Notes: a model not told the origin generated them from the sequence alone. Counted from the first letter of the stretch, positions 25,196 to 34,661 are shown. The stretch: DNA of 35,956 nt from Lachnospiraceae bacterium (GCA_022788085.1 JALEWA010000144.1:1-35956); one strand, 5' to 3'. Numbers and translations: made by a program.

Positions 25196-27634
25196 CTATT
25201 GTTTATCCAGATAGCGTTTTAATATTCTTTGCAGCACATCAATATCAATCGGCTTTGTCATATATTCATCAAACCCCTTTTTTATATATTCCTCTCTTAC
25301 TCCGGCAATGGCATTTGCTGTAAGTACTACAATCGGCGTCTTGTAATTAATTCCATCCTGTTGGCTCTTAATATATTCCATAAGTTCCGTTCCGTTCATT
25401 CCGGGCATCATATCATCCGTCAGTATCAAATCATACTTCTCTTTTTCCAGATGATTCATGGCGCTTTGCCCACTGTCTGCCCGTGATACGGTAATTTCAA
25501 GCATTTCCAGAATAGAAGCTATTACTTCCAGATTCATTTCATTATCATCAATGACAAATACCTTTTTACCGGTGAAGCAGGCAATATTGGTGATTTCCTG
25601 CTGTTCTGTACTGCTAAGACTCTGAAAGCGTTTTTGATAGTCACCTATGATTTCCGATGATACAACTACCTGTGGTATCGTTACTGTAAAAGTAGAGCCT
25701 CTTTCATATTCACTCTCAACTGAGATTTTTCCATCCATGAGAGCTACAAGCTGCGAAGTGATACTAAGTCCCAGGCCGGTTCCCTCTATACCTTTGTTCT
25801 TGTTTCTGTCAAGACGTTCAAATTCCTGAAAAAGCTTTGACTGCTCCTCTTTTCTGATTCCTATACCACTATCACTCACCCTGACATTCAAATAGATTTG
25901 GTGCTTCTCCTCTTCATTATCAGGCATCTCTGTCATATTTACTGAAAGTTCTATCCAGCCTTTATTGGTGTATTTTGCTGCATTGGTCATAAGATTCAGT
26001 ATAATCTGTTTGATTCGTATTTCGTCTCCACGAAGATGATCCGGCAGCCTTGGATTAATATCCAGTTTCATCTCCAATCCTTTTCCGGCCACTCGTTCCT
26101 GTACCATCAGTATTACATCATTCAGCACAGAGGATAACGAATAATCTGAAACCGTAATATCCAGCTTCCCATTTTCAATTTTAGAAAAGTCTAAGATATC
26201 ATTAATCAGAGCAAGCAAAGTCCTTCCTGCGCTTTGGATATTTGTTGCGTATTTAATAACAGAATCTGTTTGTGCCTCACGAATGATAAGTTCACTCATT
26301 CCCAGCATTGCATTTAGTGGTGTACGGATTTCATGAGACATTTGTGAGAGGAAACGGCTTTTCTGTTCACTTGCTTCCTCTGCTGCTTCTTTCGCACGCC
26401 GCATACGAATTCTCTCTGCCTCATCATGTAACCGTTTCATTTCATTGTTATCCCTAACAGTCCATAAGAGCATACAAAGTCCAAAAATTACCAGCCCTAT
26501 GCCAAAAACAGAGGACGCCGGATAAATAATACCTTTCCAGTAAGCAAGTACGCTGATCAGAGCAGTCACACATACAGCGGCATATCCTACCACGACTTCG
26601 AATCCCGGTATCATCCTTTCCTTAATAAAGCTGAGAGCACAGCCAACGATACCGCATCCTATCAATATATGTACAAAAATAAAGGACTGTGCAATATTAT
26701 AAGACCATGCAATATAGCCAATAATGCTTGCTACTACTATGATAAAATTACTGAATGCCAGCCATCCATAAAGCTTATGCTCCGGGAAAAAAGCACTCTT
26801 TGTATACATAATAAACGGCATAGGAAGCATTAGCATGGACACACAGGTAAGCCAGTTCGTAACTGCCATACGGTTCAATAGTATTTCCATGCAGCCACTG
26901 TCAAAGCTCAGGTAAATTACCGCCATGGAAAGGAAGGATATCAACCATTTTAATGCTTCTCCACTCTGCATCTTCTCGATAAGTATGGGAGAATGTCTGG
27001 TTATCATAATCAGTATGATCAGGATAATCACAAAAACACAGATTAGCAGATTCGGTGCTGCTTTTTGGATAATATAGTGCGTCAATGCATATCTGTCCCC
27101 AATTGCCGGGAATTGTACGATAAAGTGCTCTACATCTTCTGATGACAGCGAAAGTGTTATCACATCACCGGGTTTTAATTCCGCCGCTGATATTTGATGC
27201 AGCATATACATTCTGATTGTATATGGTTTATATTCCTCTGAAAATACATTCGAATACCATAACTCACCATTTACATAGAGGTAAACACTCTGCGCTCTTA
27301 CACGAAAGCAGAAATAATCCTCACCGGAAGGTTGAAAATCCATCACCTTCGTTATCGTTGCACAATCATCTTTCGCATCAAGACGCATATAGTGTTCACT
27401 TCTTGCCATAACCATAGTATCCGTATTGATTTGACCATCTTCACCCACATAGTGCCAGTCATCACCAAACCATACATCATTATTTGCCGCCTCCCGAAAA
27501 TGCTTCTGAGTAGGCGCATCCACATAAATCCATATGGTTACTATGACAACAAAGGCCAAAAAGGCATAAAAAAGCACATTTTCAAAATGTTTCGCGCTAT
27601 TTTTCCTTAATTTATTTCTCAACTTGTTTTTCAC
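25196..27634 (-). CDS. 7TM hybrid sensor histidine kinase with jelly-roll ectodomain
   Basis: This roughly 812-aa protein starts with a signal-anchor helix (about 20-40), an extracellular beta-rich domain (about 45-190, with YFCFRVRAQSVYLYVNGELW, similar to carbohydrate-binding folds) and then seven hydrophobic helices (about 194-393) in the 7TMR-DISM style. A coiled coil leads to HisKA with H434 (QMSHEIRTPLN), HATPase_c with DSGIG and GTGLGLS, and a C-terminal receiver with phospho-acceptor Asp in LTDDMMP. No Hpt domain is present. GTG at 27634 was chosen because AAGGGG lies 9 bases before it; a TTG 6 bases upstream is too close to that site. The next gene is GH2, so it may sense a carbohydrate. 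Confidence 0.9.
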   Translation of the reverse strand: MKNKLRNKLRKNSAKHFENVLFYAFLAFVVIVTIWIYVDAPTQKHFREAANNDVWFGDDWHYVGEDGQINTDTMVMARSEHYMRLDAKDDCATITKVMDFQPSGEDYFCFRVRAQSVYLYVNGELWYSNVFSEEYKPYTIRMYMLHQISAAELKPGDVITLSLSSEDVEHFIVQFPAIGDRYALTHYIIQKAAPNLLICVFVIILIILIMITRHSPILIEKMQSGEALKWLISFLSMAVIYLSFDSGCMEILLNRMAVTNWLTCVSMLMLPMPFIMYTKSAFFPEHKLYGWLAFSNFIIVVASIIGYIAWSYNIAQSFIFVHILIGCGIVGCALSFIKERMIPGFEVVVGYAAVCVTALISVLAYWKGIIYPASSVFGIGLVIFGLCMLLWTVRDNNEMKRLHDEAERIRMRRAKEAAEEASEQKSRFLSQMSHEIRTPLNAMLGMSELIIREAQTDSVIKYATNIQSAGRTLLALINDILDFSKIENGKLDITVSDYSLSSVLNDVILMVQERVAGKGLEMKLDINPRLPDHLRGDEIRIKQIILNLMTNAAKYTNKGWIELSVNMTEMPDNEEEKHQIYLNVRVSDSGIGIRKEEQSKLFQEFERLDRNKNKGIEGTGLGLSITSQLVALMDGKISVESEYERGSTFTVTIPQVVVSSEIIGDYQKRFQSLSSTEQQEITNIACFTGKKVFVIDDNEMNLEVIASILEMLEITVSRADSGQSAMNHLEKEKYDLILTDDMMPGMNGTELMEYIKSQQDGINYKTPIVVLTANAIAGVREEYIKKGFDEYMTKPIDIDVLQRILKRYLDKQ

Positions 27635-27679
27635 GTTCAAATTCCCCTTATATGCTAAGAAGCATCAGTCTTTTCCTTA

Positions 27680-27708
27680 AGTATAGCGGATTTTAGGGCA
27701 AATTACAA
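27680..27708 (-). promoter_or_regulatory. Candidate promoter for the kinase-GH2-c-di-GMP operon
   Basis: TTGTAA (27703-27708), a 17-base spacer and TATACT (27680-27685) on the minus strand sit between the subtilase stop and the kinase start. This suggests the long run from the kinase downward has its own start. Confidence 0.55.
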
Positions 27709-27709
27709 T

Positions 27710-29218
27710 TCAATTCAGACTTTTATTCAGACTATCCTCCACACACAGCGCTCCCCAGCCGACCATATCATTTGGGAACTCTGTATACCCCGGAAGTTTC
27801 TTTGCACCATTTGTCAGAAATGCCTTAAGCTTCTGCCCGTACATGTATATGTCATTGCCTTGCACGATACCATACTCCATCAGTAAAGCCGCACTTCCTG
27901 TGACAAAAGGCGCTGCAAAGGAGGTTCCTGATATCTGCTCATAGCCTCCATCTACCATAGGCACTGTAATATTTACTCCCGGTGCAACCAGATCCGGCTT
28001 GTTAAATGCAATTCCAAACGGAAGGTTTGGTCCTGTCGTCCGCCCTTCTTCGTAGCGATACACATAGCCTCTGCCCGAAAAATCCGCATAGCTTTGTCTT
28101 CTCGGATCATAGGCTCCTACGGTAATGGCACGCATGGAGGTTGACGGAATCGTAAGTGTTACCTCCGGCGTTGGCAGGAAAAATCCTGTTCCTGTATTTC
28201 TGGCAACATAGCTTGGCAGATAAAACCGGTATTCTCCTGTTACAATATCAACCGGAGTCAGTTCAAAACGCCATATTCCCTCATTGATATAAGTTCCTGT
28301 TGGGATAAAATCAATAAAAATCTCCTGATTCACGGAATAGGGCAGCGGTTCTCCTACATAACACAGAAGCTGTGTCTGTTCCAGTGTCCTTCGGATGGTA
28401 TCTATTCTTCTCGTTTCAAGAGTAAATGCTTCTCCACCGGGAGAAATGATGCGCAACTGAAAATAATCATTAAAATGCTTCCAGAATTGGACGCTGATTC
28501 CTGTTTCATATTGTGTTACGGCAAGTTCAACCGTTGTCTGTTCTCGTGCGATTCCTGCCGTATGTCCATTGGAATTTCCCTCATTTCCACTTCCTATCAC
28601 AATGGAAGTCTTCCCGATTTCAGACGCATTATCAATAAAACGTTCTAATAAAGAACCTCCTCTATGATCCCCATAGGTATTACCAAAGCTAAGATTAATG
28701 GCAACCGGTCTGTCCATGACCACACCCATATTCACTGCATAATTGATACCACGCATCAGCTGCGTTGTCCTTGGAAAAGCATCAGGAAGTGGTGTTCCAA
28801 GCTTGATAATCAAAAGCTCCGCTTCCGGTGCTACTCCCATCCTTGTTCCTGCTGCCACACCAGCCACGGCCGTTCCATGCCCGGAGACATCTCTTTGCGG
28901 AACAATCCTCAAGGCTGCTTCCCTGCTTCCTGCTGCCAGGGCCTCATCAATCTGTTCCCTTGTGTAAAGCACTCCCTCACGATACCCCTCCGGTGGAAGC
29001 AAGCCTCTTTCTTCATCCGGTGTTGCTGACTGATCCCACAAGGAAAGGATGCGTGTCCTGCCATCTGCATAGCAGAATTCCGGCAGAAAATAATCGATAC
29101 CACTGTCAATTATGGCAACGATAACACCCTTTCCGGTCAGATTCGGCGGTCGAAGCGTTACCTGTGGAATACAAGATACATCCTTTGGATAAGTATCTAT
29201 CACTTGTTGAAAATCCAT
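27710..29218 (-). CDS. S8-family subtilisin-like serine protease (Csp-like)
   Basis: This 502-aa protein has the complete subtilase triad: D38 (IIDSGID), H114 (SGHGT) and S433 (SGTSFAAP). There is no signal peptide or long prodomain, matching the Csp-like subtilases of Clostridia, in which Csp proteins act in spore germination by maturing the cortex hydrolase. An insert between the His and Ser regions (about 230-370) is beta-rich, as in those proteins. The catalytic residues are intact, so it is not a pseudoprotease of the CspC type. GAGG precedes the ATG. It lies after the thiamine operon terminator and is probably an independent unit. A non-germination role is possible. Confidence 0.88.
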   Translation of the reverse strand: MDFQQVIDTYPKDVSCIPQVTLRPPNLTGKGVIVAIIDSGIDYFLPEFCYADGRTRILSLWDQSATPDEERGLLPPEGYREGVLYTREQIDEALAAGSREAALRIVPQRDVSGHGTAVAGVAAGTRMGVAPEAELLIIKLGTPLPDAFPRTTQLMRGINYAVNMGVVMDRPVAINLSFGNTYGDHRGGSLLERFIDNASEIGKTSIVIGSGNEGNSNGHTAGIAREQTTVELAVTQYETGISVQFWKHFNDYFQLRIISPGGEAFTLETRRIDTIRRTLEQTQLLCYVGEPLPYSVNQEIFIDFIPTGTYINEGIWRFELTPVDIVTGEYRFYLPSYVARNTGTGFFLPTPEVTLTIPSTSMRAITVGAYDPRRQSYADFSGRGYVYRYEEGRTTGPNLPFGIAFNKPDLVAPGVNITVPMVDGGYEQISGTSFAAPFVTGSAALLMEYGIVQGNDIYMYGQKLKAFLTNGAKKLPGYTEFPNDMVGWGALCVEDSLNKSLN

Positions 29219-29256
29219 GACAGAAGCCTCACAAAATATATTATTCTTAACATATG

Positions 29257-29280
29257 AAAAGGCGCACGATTATGTGCGCC
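29257..29280 (-). terminator. Terminator at the end of the thi operon, overlapping the thiD stop
   Basis: On the minus strand GGCGCAC (29274-29280) pairs with GTGCGCC (29261-29267) as a 7-bp GC-rich stem with a 6-base loop, followed by TTTT. The thiD stop codon falls in the loop. Confidence 0.65.
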
Positions 29281-30058
29281 CGATTTTCCATGCATGATTG
29301 AGTGGACCACTTCCCCTTCCGAGATTCAGTCCCGCCTCTAATGCTCCTGTTAAGTACTCCTTTGAAAATTTAATTGCTTCCTCAAGGCTTTTCCCCTGTG
29401 CAAGATTTGCTGTTATGGCACTGGAAAGTGTACATCCCGTTCCATGTGTATTCTCATTTGCAATACGTTCTCCCTGAAACCATTGAAGCTCTCCTTTTTC
29501 GCAAAGCAGGTCATTAGCATGATCCTGCATATGACCTCCCTTACACAGCACAGAGCAGCCATATTTTTCATATATGATTTTTGCTGCTGTTATCATGTCC
29601 TGTTCATTCTTTATTTTTATTTCTGAAAGCTCCTGCGCCTCCGCAATATTCGGAGTAATAACCGTAGCCAGCGGCAGCAGCTCCTTTTTCAGTGCTTCCA
29701 CTGTCTCCACATTTGTAAGTGTAGCTCCACTGGTTGCTATCATGACGGGATCAATTACGATATTTTTTGCCTGATACTCTTTCAGCTTTTGTGCAATGAT
29801 TCTTACCTGCCCACCGGAAAATATCATACCTGTCTTTATGGCATCCGGATAAATATCTGTAAAAATGCAATCTAACTGTTTACCAAGGAATTCCTCACTT
29901 ACTCCCATGATATCTTCTACACCTGTTGTATTTTGTGCCGTCAAGGCTGTGATTGCGCTCATGGCATAAACACCATGTACTGTCATTGTCTTGATATCTG
30001 CCTGAATACCGGCACCTCCGCTGGAATCACTTCCTGCAATTGTTAATGCTGTTTTCAT
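29270..30058 (-). CDS. thiD: Hydroxymethylpyrimidine/phosphomethylpyrimidine kinase
   Basis: This 262-aa ribokinase-superfamily enzyme has the ThiD signature AGSDSSGGAGIQADIKT near the N-terminus, DPVMIATSG in the middle and the anion-hole motif HGTGCTLSSAI near the C-terminus. It phosphorylates HMP to HMP-P and HMP-PP, supplying the pyrimidine half of thiamine. Its ATG overlaps the thiE stop by 4 bases (ATGA), indicating translational coupling. It is the last gene of the thiC-thiE-thiD operon, under the TPP riboswitch upstream of thiC. Confidence 0.96.
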   Translation of the reverse strand: MKTALTIAGSDSSGGAGIQADIKTMTVHGVYAMSAITALTAQNTTGVEDIMGVSEEFLGKQLDCIFTDIYPDAIKTGMIFSGGQVRIIAQKLKEYQAKNIVIDPVMIATSGATLTNVETVEALKKELLPLATVITPNIAEAQELSEIKIKNEQDMITAAKIIYEKYGCSVLCKGGHMQDHANDLLCEKGELQWFQGERIANENTHGTGCTLSSAITANLAQGKSLEEAIKFSKEYLTGALEAGLNLGRGSGPLNHAWKIGRT

Positions 30059-30690
30059 ATCATCAGCTCCATCTTTCTCCTTAAATCTGCTGCTGCCTTC
30101 TCTATATTATTTTCTCCAAAAATGCCACTGATTACGGCAACTCCGGCCATTCCTCTGCCCTTTAACTCTTCTACATTTCTCCCTGTTATTCCTCCAATTG
30201 CAACAACAGGAATATCCACAGCTTCGCAAATGCTCTGTAATAATTCATGCTCCATTGGCTTTGCATCCCTCTTCGTACTACTGCCAAATACGGCTCCGCT
30301 GCCAAGATAATCAGCTCCCTGTTCCTGTGCCATAAGAGCCTGTTCTACGGTCTTTGCCGTTGCACCAATGATTGCATCCGGTCCTAAAAGCCTTCGTGCC
30401 TCTAAAACGCTGCAATCGCTTTGTCCTACATGAACACCATCTGCTCCTATTTCCTTTGCCAGCTCCACATAGTCATTTATGATAAAAGGGACATGATAGC
30501 TTCTGCAAAGCTTTTGAATTTCCAAAGCTTCCTGTTTCAATTGTTCATAGTCCATATCCTTTTCCCGAAGCTGTATCATGGTAACTCCGCCTTTTAGAGC
30601 CTTTTCAACCTGCAAAATAAGAGTTTCCTCTCCAAGCCAGCTTCTATCGGTAATGGCGTACAATAATAAGTCCTTTCTTTGTAATCTCAT
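30055..30690 (-). CDS. thiE: Thiamine phosphate synthase
   Basis: This 211-aa TIM-barrel enzyme couples HMP-PP and HET-P to thiamine monophosphate. Motifs include YAITDRSWL, MIQLREKDM, FIINDYVELAKEIGADGVHVGQSD and AIGGITGRNVEEL, all typical. AGGAG precedes the ATG, overlapping the thiC stop. It lies between thiC and thiD. The HET-P (thiazole) supply genes thiG, thiH, thiS and thiM are absent from this window. Confidence 0.95.
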   Translation of the reverse strand: MRLQRKDLLLYAITDRSWLGEETLILQVEKALKGGVTMIQLREKDMDYEQLKQEALEIQKLCRSYHVPFIINDYVELAKEIGADGVHVGQSDCSVLEARRLLGPDAIIGATAKTVEQALMAQEQGADYLGSGAVFGSSTKRDAKPMEHELLQSICEAVDIPVVAIGGITGRNVEELKGRGMAGVAVISGIFGENNIEKAAADLRRKMELMI

Positions 30691-30699
30691 GTGCTGCTC

Positions 30700-32010
30700 C
30701 TATAATATATCGATATATTCTCCTGCCAATGCCTTATTCATGCTGCGCACTGCACAGAACTTTCCACACATACTACAAGTATCACTATGATCCTCCTCCG
30801 GGCTTCTGCTGTCACGTATGGCTCTTGCCGTTTCCGGATCAAGTGCGCATGCAAACTGTTCCTCCCAATCAAGCTTCCTTCTTGCATCTGCCATTTTATC
30901 ATCGATATCCCTTGCTCCCGGCACACCCTTTGCGATGTCTGCTGCATGCGCTGCAATCTTGGAAGCAATGATACCCTGCCTGACATCTTCCACATTAGGA
31001 AGTGCCAGATGTTCAGCCGGTGTTACATAGCACAGGAATGCAGCTCCACTCATGGCAGCTACAGCGCCACCAATAGCTGCTGTAATATGGTCATATCCAG
31101 GTGCAATATCGGTAACAAGAGGTCCTAATACATAAAATGGTGCACCCATACAAATGCTTTTTTGTATCTCCATATTAGCTGCTACCTGATTTAAGGGAAC
31201 ATGCCCTGGTCCTTCTACCATGACCTGTACATTATGTGCCCATGCGCGCTTCGTCAACTCACCTAACCGTACCAGCTCCTCTATCTGACATACATCTGTT
31301 GCATCTGCAAGACAACCCGGTCTGCAGGCATCTCCCAGGGAAACCGTTACATCATATTCCTCGCAGATATCAAGAATCTCATCAAAATACTCATAAAACG
31401 GGTTCTCATTTCCTGTCATGCTCATCCATGCAAAAACAAGACTTCCTCCACGGCTCACAATATTCATCTTACGCTCATGCTTCTTAATCTGCTCAATCGT
31501 CTTCTTCGTAATACCACAATGCAACGTTACAAAATCTACGCCATCCTCTGCATGAAGTCGTACGACATCAATGAAATCCTTTGCTGTCAGAGTTGCCAAA
31601 TCCCTCTGATAATGGATAACACTGTCATAAACCGGCACAGTACCAATCATAACCGGACATTCTGCGGTGAGCTTACGACGAAACGGCTGTGTATTACCAT
31701 GGCTTGATAAATCCATGATGGCTTCTGCGCCAAGCTCCACCGCACTCATTACCTTCTGCATCTCTATATCATAATCCTTACAATCTCTTGATACGCCAAG
31801 ATTTACATTAATCTTGGTACGAAGCATACTTCCTACACCTTCTGCATCAAGGCAGGTATGCTTTTTGTTCGCACAAATGGCAACCTTTCCCTCTGCAACC
31901 AGCTTCATGAGCTGTTCGACAGGCATCTTCTCCTTTCTTGCTACCGTTTCCATCTGTGGTGTCACGATGCCTTTTCTTGCTGCATCCATTTGTGTTGTGT
32001 ATTTCTGCAT
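30700..32010 (-). CDS. thiC: Phosphomethylpyrimidine synthase (noncanonical radical SAM)
   Basis: This 436-aa ThiC rearranges aminoimidazole ribotide to HMP-P using a [4Fe-4S] cluster and S-adenosylmethionine. Motifs include [52 protein letters not shown] and [13 protein letters not shown]. The C-terminal cluster motif is at C412, C415 and C419, with spacing CX2CX3C (TCSMCGKFC), one residue shorter than the usual CX2CX4C. The protein is of the shorter type without the long N-terminal extension of plant and proteobacterial ThiC. GGGAGG precedes the ATG. A TPP riboswitch with terminator lies upstream. Confidence 0.96.
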   Translation of the reverse strand: MQKYTTQMDAARKGIVTPQMETVARKEKMPVEQLMKLVAEGKVAICANKKHTCLDAEGVGSMLRTKINVNLGVSRDCKDYDIEMQKVMSAVELGAEAIMDLSSHGNTQPFRRKLTAECPVMIGTVPVYDSVIHYQRDLATLTAKDFIDVVRLHAEDGVDFVTLHCGITKKTIEQIKKHERKMNIVSRGGSLVFAWMSMTGNENPFYEYFDEILDICEEYDVTVSLGDACRPGCLADATDVCQIEELVRLGELTKRAWAHNVQVMVEGPGHVPLNQVAANMEIQKSICMGAPFYVLGPLVTDIAPGYDHITAAIGGAVAAMSGAAFLCYVTPAEHLALPNVEDVRQGIIASKIAAHAADIAKGVPGARDIDDKMADARRKLDWEEQFACALDPETARAIRDSRSPEEDHSDTCSMCGKFCAVRSMNKALAGEYIDIL

Positions 32011-32059
32011 GTACGTTCCTCCCTGTTATTCATAGTTACCATAGTTCTTTAGAAAAACC

Positions 32060-32094
32060 AAAAAAGCGGATATACCAAGTGATAGTATATCCGC
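32060..32094 (-). terminator. Riboswitch-controlled intrinsic terminator upstream of thiC
   Basis: On the minus strand GCGGATATAC (arm at 32085-32094) pairs perfectly with GTATATCCGC (32066-32075), followed by a run of T. It lies between the TPP aptamer and the thiC ribosome site, as expected for transcription attenuation by TPP. Confidence 0.88.
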
Positions 32095-32130
32095 CCATTT
32101 ATCGCATTCGAATTCAAAAACAGCGTTCCA

Positions 32131-32216
32131 TATATCCCTACGTTGGCATTATCCAAATCAGGTTACGGGTCTAAGCCAATCAGCTTACTCTCAGCCACTT
32201 CAAGTGTGCTCCCCTT
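32131..32216 (-). ncRNA. TPP riboswitch (THI element)
   Basis: The minus strand shows the conserved aptamer parts in order: GGGGAGC at the 5' side, GGCTGAGAGTAAGCTGATT, ACCCGTAACCTG-like joining segment (here ACCCGTTACCTG), then GATTTGGATAATGCCAACG and GTAGGGA. These are the P1-P5 landmarks of the thiamine pyrophosphate aptamer. It is followed by the 32060-32094 terminator, so TPP binding should stop transcription before thiC. Confidence 0.95.
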
Positions 32217-32230
32217 TTCAGTTCCTGTTT

Positions 32231-32258
32231 ATTATATCGCAAAATGAATTCTTTGCAA
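32231..32258 (-). promoter_or_regulatory. Promoter for the thi operon
   Basis: Minus-strand TTGCAA (32253-32258), 16-base spacer and perfect TATAAT (32231-32236) lie just upstream of the TPP aptamer. Confidence 0.65.
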
Positions 32259-32289
32259 GTGTTTTTCCATTTATTCTGATCTAATACCA

Positions 32290-32317
32290 TTTACAAATTT
32301 TATTGCTTGGTTATAAT
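32290..32317 (+). promoter_or_regulatory. Promoter for the YczE/YitT-like gene
   Basis: TTTACA (32290-32295), 16-base spacer and perfect TATAAT (32312-32317) lie 33 bases before the ATG at 32351. It is divergent from the thi promoter. Confidence 0.6.
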
Positions 32318-32350
32318 AGAATAGATTGAAAAAAATATGAGGTGTTTGTT

Positions 32351-32977
32351 ATGAGATTTCGAACTGTTAAGAAAACAGAATTAATATGGCTTGTCTTATC
32401 TGTAATTACAATGGGCTTTTGTTTGTCCTTTTTAAATCAGGCTTCCTTTGGTACCGATCCATGTACGATGTTCAATTTAGGGATGTCGAAAAAGCTTGGT
32501 CTGTCTCTTGGCAACTGGCAGGCTTTATTTAATTGTACTTTGTTTATCCTGGTATTTCTCTTTGCAAAGGAACAGATTGGATGGGGAACTATTGCCAATA
32601 TGTTTCTGGTGGGCTATAGCTTTGACTTCTTTTCATGGGTTAACAGTCTGGTCTTGCCAACAGATTTCTTTCAGCCTATGTATATTAAAATCCTTGTTAC
32701 CATTCCTGCACTTGCTATCTTCATCTTAGCGGCATCTATTTATATTGCTATCCAACAGGGAACCTCTCCTTACGATGCACTTCCTTATATTATAAATAAG
32801 AGATTAGAAAAGGTTCCATTTAAGCTGGTCAGAATGTGCTGGGATATCAGCTTTTGCATTCTGGGTGCATTACTTGGAGAAAAAATCGGAATCGTAACGA
32901 TTATCATGGCCTTTGCCCTTGGTCCTGCCATTACTTACGCCGAGAAACATATTGTTGCAAAGCTGATTCATAAATAG
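32351..32977 (+). CDS. YczE/YyaS/YitT-family membrane protein
   Basis: This 208-aa protein has about five membrane helices (near 9-28, 49-68, 73-93, 108-131, 155-190) and the motifs ASFGTDPCTMFNLG and GTSPYDALPYII, typical of the YczE/YitT family (COG2364). Function is unknown for the family; transport has been suggested. ATG at 32351 follows GAGGTG; an upstream GTG would add three residues. It is divergent from the thi operon but not controlled by the riboswitch. It ends 7 bases from the opposing ABC gene with no obvious hairpin between them. Confidence 0.85.
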   Translation: MRFRTVKKTELIWLVLSVITMGFCLSFLNQASFGTDPCTMFNLGMSKKLGLSLGNWQALFNCTLFILVFLFAKEQIGWGTIANMFLVGYSFDFFSWVNSLVLPTDFFQPMYIKILVTIPALAIFILAASIYIAIQQGTSPYDALPYIINKRLEKVPFKLVRMCWDISFCILGALLGEKIGIVTIIMAFALGPAITYAEKHIVAKLIHK

Positions 32978-32984
32978 CCCTTTA

Positions 32985-34661
32985 TTACGAAATTCTTCCA
33001 TGATCCATCTCATATACCACGTCTGCCAGATTCATGGTAGTCTTTCTGTGTGACACCAGAACCGCTGTCGTATTCTTGCAGGATTCCTTTAGTGATTTTA
33101 AGATAATTCCTTCATTCAGGGAATCAAGATTGCTGGTAGGCTCATCCAGTAACAGAAATGGTGCATCTTGCAAAAATGCCCTTGCAATTCCTATTCGCTG
33201 CTTTTCTCCGCCGGACAAGGTATCCCCAAGTTCTCCTACTTTGGTATCATATCCTTGTGGAAGAGTCATAATAAAGTCATGAATAGAAGCCTTTTTCGCG
33301 GCTTCCATAATCTCCTCACGGGAAGCCCCCGACTTACCTACTGCAATGTTATTTGCAATGGAATCATGAAACAAATAGGTTTCCTGTGTCACATAGGATT
33401 CCATATCTCTTAGATCCTTTGTATTGATTTCCTTGATATCCTTACCGGAAATCTGCACACTGCCCCTGTCCACATCCCAGAACCGCATGAAAAGCTTTAA
33501 GAGAGTTGATTTACCGGAACCGCTGACGCCGTGAATCCCCACGACCTTTCCTTTTGGAATATCAATAGAATACGCTTTCAAGATCTGTTCTTCTTCATAA
33601 GAAAAATCTATCTGTTGTGCCGCAGCACCGGCAAATTCTGTTTTTTCTTTTCCACTCACTTCGTCTATTTGAGGCACTTCCTCCAACAAAGAAAGTACAC
33701 GCTCGCCGCTTGCCAAAGTCTGATTCAAATTATTGGACAAATTAGACAAAGCTACCACCGAGCCAAAGGAACGCATCATCGCAATCGTTGCAATCAGTAC
33801 ATTATCATATGATACCTTACCGTTTTGGTAATTCCAGAGCATGAAAAGCAGCATGCCAAAGGAAAATAACAGGATTGCCATATTGGTCAAAGAACTCTGG
33901 TCAGCCTCATGTCTGTTCAGCTTTTTCTGCATCTGACCAAGCTTTTGGGAGCGCTCATCTATTTGTGCCATCCGTTCTTCCCCTTTGTTATACTGTATGG
34001 TCTCGTCCAGCCCTCTCAGGGAATCCAGAATAAAGCTGTTCAGCTCGCCAAAGGCATTGCGAAATTCCATGCCTTGCTCTGCTCCTTTCTTTCCATTCCA
34101 CAAAGGAATCACCGCACCGACCGTCACATATCCCAAAAGCGCAATGACACCCGCCAGAAGATATTGGGAGCCGATAAAACAAACCATCCCCAGAGAAGTC
34201 AAAACAGCAATCGCAATCGGAGAAATCGTATGCGCATAAAATACCTCCAAAAGCTCAATATCCGAGGTAATAATGGAAATAAGATTACCTTTATCTCTGC
34301 CTTCCAGCTTTGCCGGACATAGCTTTCTTAATACAGCAAACACCTTATGCCGGATAATAGCCAGAAGCTTAAATGCAATAAAATGATTACAGTACTGTTC
34401 ACCGTAATGCAGGATACCGCGCAACACTGCAAGAATAATCAGTACTGCTGCCAGCATTCCCGGTGTACAAAATCCTGACGTTGCAAAAAGGCTATGCAAT
34501 ACACCGTATCCGGCAAGGATAGTCAGGAAAATCGCACACAGATATCCCAAAACACCCAGTAAAATAGCAAGGAACATAATCGGAAGCAGTGGTTTCACCA
34601 GCCCAATCAGCTGCCCCATAATGTTAATTCCTTTTCTTCTATTTTTATTTTGCTGTTCCAT
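32985..34661 (-). CDS. cydC: ABC half-transporter, CydC-like (ATPase-permease)
   Basis: This 558-aa protein has an N-terminal six-helix exporter domain (about 15-310) and an ATPase domain (about 335-558) with Walker A GVSGSGKST, signature LSGGEKQR, Walker B LLLDEPTSNLD and H-loop VSHRKTT. It is most similar in layout to CydC of the CydDC heterodimer that exports glutathione or cysteine, or handles heme, for cytochrome bd assembly. cydAB genes are not in the window, so the name is tentative. The start follows the partner's stop by 2 bases; an alternative Met15 also has an AGGA site. Confidence 0.8.
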   Translation of the reverse strand: MEQQNKNRRKGINIMGQLIGLVKPLLPIMFLAILLGVLGYLCAIFLTILAGYGVLHSLFATSGFCTPGMLAAVLIILAVLRGILHYGEQYCNHFIAFKLLAIIRHKVFAVLRKLCPAKLEGRDKGNLISIITSDIELLEVFYAHTISPIAIAVLTSLGMVCFIGSQYLLAGVIALLGYVTVGAVIPLWNGKKGAEQGMEFRNAFGELNSFILDSLRGLDETIQYNKGEERMAQIDERSQKLGQMQKKLNRHEADQSSLTNMAILLFSFGMLLFMLWNYQNGKVSYDNVLIATIAMMRSFGSVVALSNLSNNLNQTLASGERVLSLLEEVPQIDEVSGKEKTEFAGAAAQQIDFSYEEEQILKAYSIDIPKGKVVGIHGVSGSGKSTLLKLFMRFWDVDRGSVQISGKDIKEINTKDLRDMESYVTQETYLFHDSIANNIAVGKSGASREEIMEAAKKASIHDFIMTLPQGYDTKVGELGDTLSGGEKQRIGIARAFLQDAPFLLLDEPTSNLDSLNEGIILKSLKESCKNTTAVLVSHRKTTMNLADVVYEMDHGRIS

